Shown: piece after piece, positions 37,274-38,405 of the stretch | Layout of the letters: each line of letters starts with the position of its first letter | How positions within the stretch are numbered: position 1 is the first letter of the stretch | IMG/VR virus record: IMGVR_UViG_3300032050_000349 | Coordinates: 1-38,405 of that record | Length of the DNA stretch: 38,405 bases | Direction: 5' to 3' (one strand) | From: a virus | Program-made: the position numbers and the translations under genes | The notes under the pieces: model-generated | Seen by the model: only the letters and a program-made list of their open reading frames with translations | Databases searched by the model: none | What the model was told of the DNA's origin: nothing

Positions 37274-37768
37274 TCAAAGCCTACCCCCTGCCTCCACCCA
37301 GGCTTCCACCAGGGGCTTGGCCTCCTCCACAAACTCAAGCCTTTGGGCTTCTGTCCATTGGGTGGGGCTTTTCTTGGCCACCCATTGCTTGGCCTTAAAG
37401 ACATAGGCAAGCCAATGGGCTTGTGGTCTGGGGCTGGAGCCTTCAATGGGGTCGGGCAGAATCCCTGCCCATAGGCACAATTGCTTGAGTTCCCCAGGCT
37501 TGGGGTTGGTCAGCATGGCCTTGGATTTGGCTACCCGCTCCAGCCTCCGCCCCTCTTCACCGTTTATTCCACCCACTTTCAGAACTGCCTCCACATCAAG
37601 CCCCTCACTCCTGGCTGAAAGGAGCAACTGCCCTGCATCTGCGGCTAGGCTGATGGCCTCTGCCATGTCTTGGATTGCCTGTTCCCTGGCCTGGCGTAGC
37701 TTGCCTACCGTTTTTTGTAGCTCCATTCCTACCCGCTTCTCGTTGTCCTGGCTGATGGCCTTGCTCAT
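37274..37768 (-). CDS. hypothetical helical protein (164 aa)
   Basis: 164 aa from ATG at 37768, with AAGGAG 9 nt upstream; a longer frame to 37810 overlaps the previous gene and is less likely. Helical: MSKAISQDNEKRVGMELQK, then QAIQDMAEAISLAADAGQLLLSARSEG split by Gly, GINGEEGRRLERVAKSKAM, and an aromatic C-terminus. The middle recalls DUF3102-like phage proteins (AAxAGxLLLxARSxG) but not enough to name it. Motif copy 4 is inside its 5' part. Confidence 0.6.
   Translation of the reverse strand: MSKAISQDNEKRVGMELQKTVGKLRQAREQAIQDMAEAISLAADAGQLLLSARSEGLDVEAVLKVGGINGEEGRRLERVAKSKAMLTNPKPGELKQLCLWAGILPDPIEGSSPRPQAHWLAYVFKAKQWVAKKSPTQWTEAQRLEFVEEAKPLVEAWVEAGGRL
37706..37716 (-). repeat. AAAAACGGTA motif, copy 4
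   Basis: Minus strand reads six A then CGGTA, inside the 164-aa gene, translated Q-K-T-V-G. About 52 nt after the start codon. Confidence 0.75.
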
Positions 37769-37779
37769 GTGTATGCTCC

Positions 37780-38082
37780 TTATGCTGTTGCCAATTCTTC
37801 CTGGGGGCATTCGGCCTCCTGGGCGTCCTCGGCTGGTGGTTCTAGCTCCCTAAATCTGTGCTGGGAAAAGCCTCTTTCTGGGTGTGGTGGGACTGAAGAG
37901 CATGGGTTCTGAAGCCCCTCCAGGTAAACCACCACCTCTCCTGGCTGTCCGTCCAGGCTGATGCCCACCCCCATTCCCCTCACCAGGTAAACCTTATCCT
38001 TAATGGGCAAGCTGTTGTAGTGCAAGAGCAGGTCTGTGGGGAACCTGTCATCCACACATATAACCTTGCTCCCCTGCCTCAC
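37780..38082 (-). CDS. hypothetical 100-aa protein
   Basis: 100 aa from a GTG at 38082, which overlaps the junction gene's stop by GTGA and has AGGGGG upstream; an ATG at 38148 would overlap by 70 nt. Beta-rich front (QGSKVICVDDRFPTD, then DKVYLVRGMGVGISL and EVVVYLEGLQNP), then HRFRELEPP and an acidic tail. Resembles small phage proteins with a VGxxVVCVDD...YxVRxV...LEG pattern, function unknown. Confidence 0.65.
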   Translation of the reverse strand: MRQGSKVICVDDRFPTDLLLHYNSLPIKDKVYLVRGMGVGISLDGQPGEVVVYLEGLQNPCSSVPPHPERGFSQHRFRELEPPAEDAQEAECPQEELATA

Positions 38083-38405
38083 TTTTTCCCCCTGGCTACC
38101 GTTTTTTTGATGCCCTTTTGCCAGGCTCCCTTTGGCCATTTGGGACATTCCTGGCGTCTCCTCTGGTGAACCCTCAAGGCTCTGGCCTTGTAAATCTCCC
38201 TAACCCTTTGAGATCGCTGAACCCTCAACACAAGCCCTGTCCTTTGTGATAGCTCTGAAAGCCGTGCAGACAGGGCGGCTCTGGTGTAGGGCTTGCCTGT
38301 CAGGGGGTTAATGTATTTCTTGGCAATGCTGGTAAGGCTTTCTGGGCTTCTGTTGGTGGCCAGGGCAAGTAGGGCTTCATCCAGGGTATCATCCCTTTTG
38401 GTTCT
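38079..38405 (-). CDS. 3' part of junction-spanning basic protein
   Basis: Continues the frame that starts at 347, through the circle closure (38280-38405 equal 6-131), to TGA at 38079-38081. The C-terminus is Arg/Lys/Gln-rich (RTGLVLRVQRSQRVREIYK, then RVHQRRRQECPKWPKG), fit to bind nucleic acid. Stop overlaps the next gene's GTG. The region after 38274 is redundant with the left end. Confidence 0.8.
   Translation of the reverse strand, partial: RTKRDDTLDEALLALATNRSPESLTSIAKKYINPLTGKPYTRAALSARLSELSQRTGLVLRVQRSQRVREIYKARALRVHQRRRQECPKWPKGAWQKGIKKTVARGKK
38097..38108 (-). repeat. AAAAACGGTA motif, copy 5
   Basis: Minus strand reads seven A then CGGTA, in the last codons of the junction gene (K-K-T-V-A) and about 15 nt before the GTG start of the next gene. 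Confidence 0.75.
38275..38405. repeat. right copy of terminal redundancy (circle closure)
   Basis: Same sequence as 1-131 with one mismatch (38279 C against 5 T). Removing it gives a unit of 38274 bases. Confidence 0.93.

Noticed and set aside
1-38405. TET/JBP oxygenase, thymidylate-synthase-like hydroxymethylase, integrase, phage repressor, DNA polymerase or CRISPR array
   Set aside because: Looked for their motifs in all accepted proteins and for regularly spaced repeats; none was seen. A profile search could still find a divergent one.

Overview
The window is an essentially complete tailed-phage genome. The last 131 bases (38275-38405) repeat the first 131 with one mismatch, so the contig closes into a circle of about 38.27 kb, and one gene crosses the closing point. 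Every gene I accept is on the minus strand; gaps are tiny, and most neighbours overlap by ATGA, GTGA or 1-14 nt. The packaging and head genes are lambda-like: Nu1-like small terminase, GpA-like large terminase, gpW-like joiner, GpB-like portal, protease with a nested scaffold, and gpE-like major capsid. The tail genes include a tape measure and a G/GT-type -1 frameshift, which indicates a siphovirus. A holin / Rz-like / Rz1-like lipoprotein / M15 peptidase cassette points to a Gram-negative host. I cannot name the host. No integrase, phage repressor, DNA polymerase, helicase, tRNA or CRISPR was recognised.

Reading leftward there are two blocks, each behind one of the two main control gaps. 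LATE block, from about 36.7 kb down to 8.5 kb: ParB-like protein, small terminase, a TM micropeptide, a PD-(D/E)XK-like nuclease, HNH nuclease, large terminase, gpW-like joiner, a giant portal fusion ending in an HEYGH metallopeptidase-like domain, protease/scaffold, decoration protein, major capsid, a strong terminator, surface proteins, and a lipoprotein. Then comes a glycan module (double GT2, two methyltransferases, GT9-like), head-tail completion proteins (two of them tandem paralogues), more surface proteins, four coupled mini-genes, tail genes, the lysis cassette, a MazG-like protein, a metallophosphoesterase and a winged-helix protein. EARLY block, from a TTGACA promoter at about 8.43 kb leftward through the circle closure to 36.85 kb: small accessory genes, a nuclease, a Rad52/ERF-like annealing candidate, an O-like replication initiator containing iteron-like repeats, a DnaA-domain-IV-like protein, HTH proteins, a methyltransferase plus TET-associated-type glycosyltransferase cassette, a 3D-domain exported protein, and a run of small genes carrying five copies of one 10-mer.

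The most interesting points are: (1) five exact copies of AAAAACGGTA, all in the same orientation, confined to about 2 kb around the circle closure; (2) helically spaced GCATTACA iterons inside the replication-initiator gene; (3) a compact candidate DNA-hypermodification cassette without a recognisable oxidase or hydroxymethylase, in a genome that looks strongly CpG-poor with sharp CpG-rich patches; (4) a portal protein carrying a C-terminal metallopeptidase; (5) a GGGAAAC slippery site and an internal scaffold start that complete the expected virion assembly logic; (6) a virion-region glycan module beside several fibre-like proteins. No measurement was run: composition, motif and homology statements are by eye and from memory of the families.
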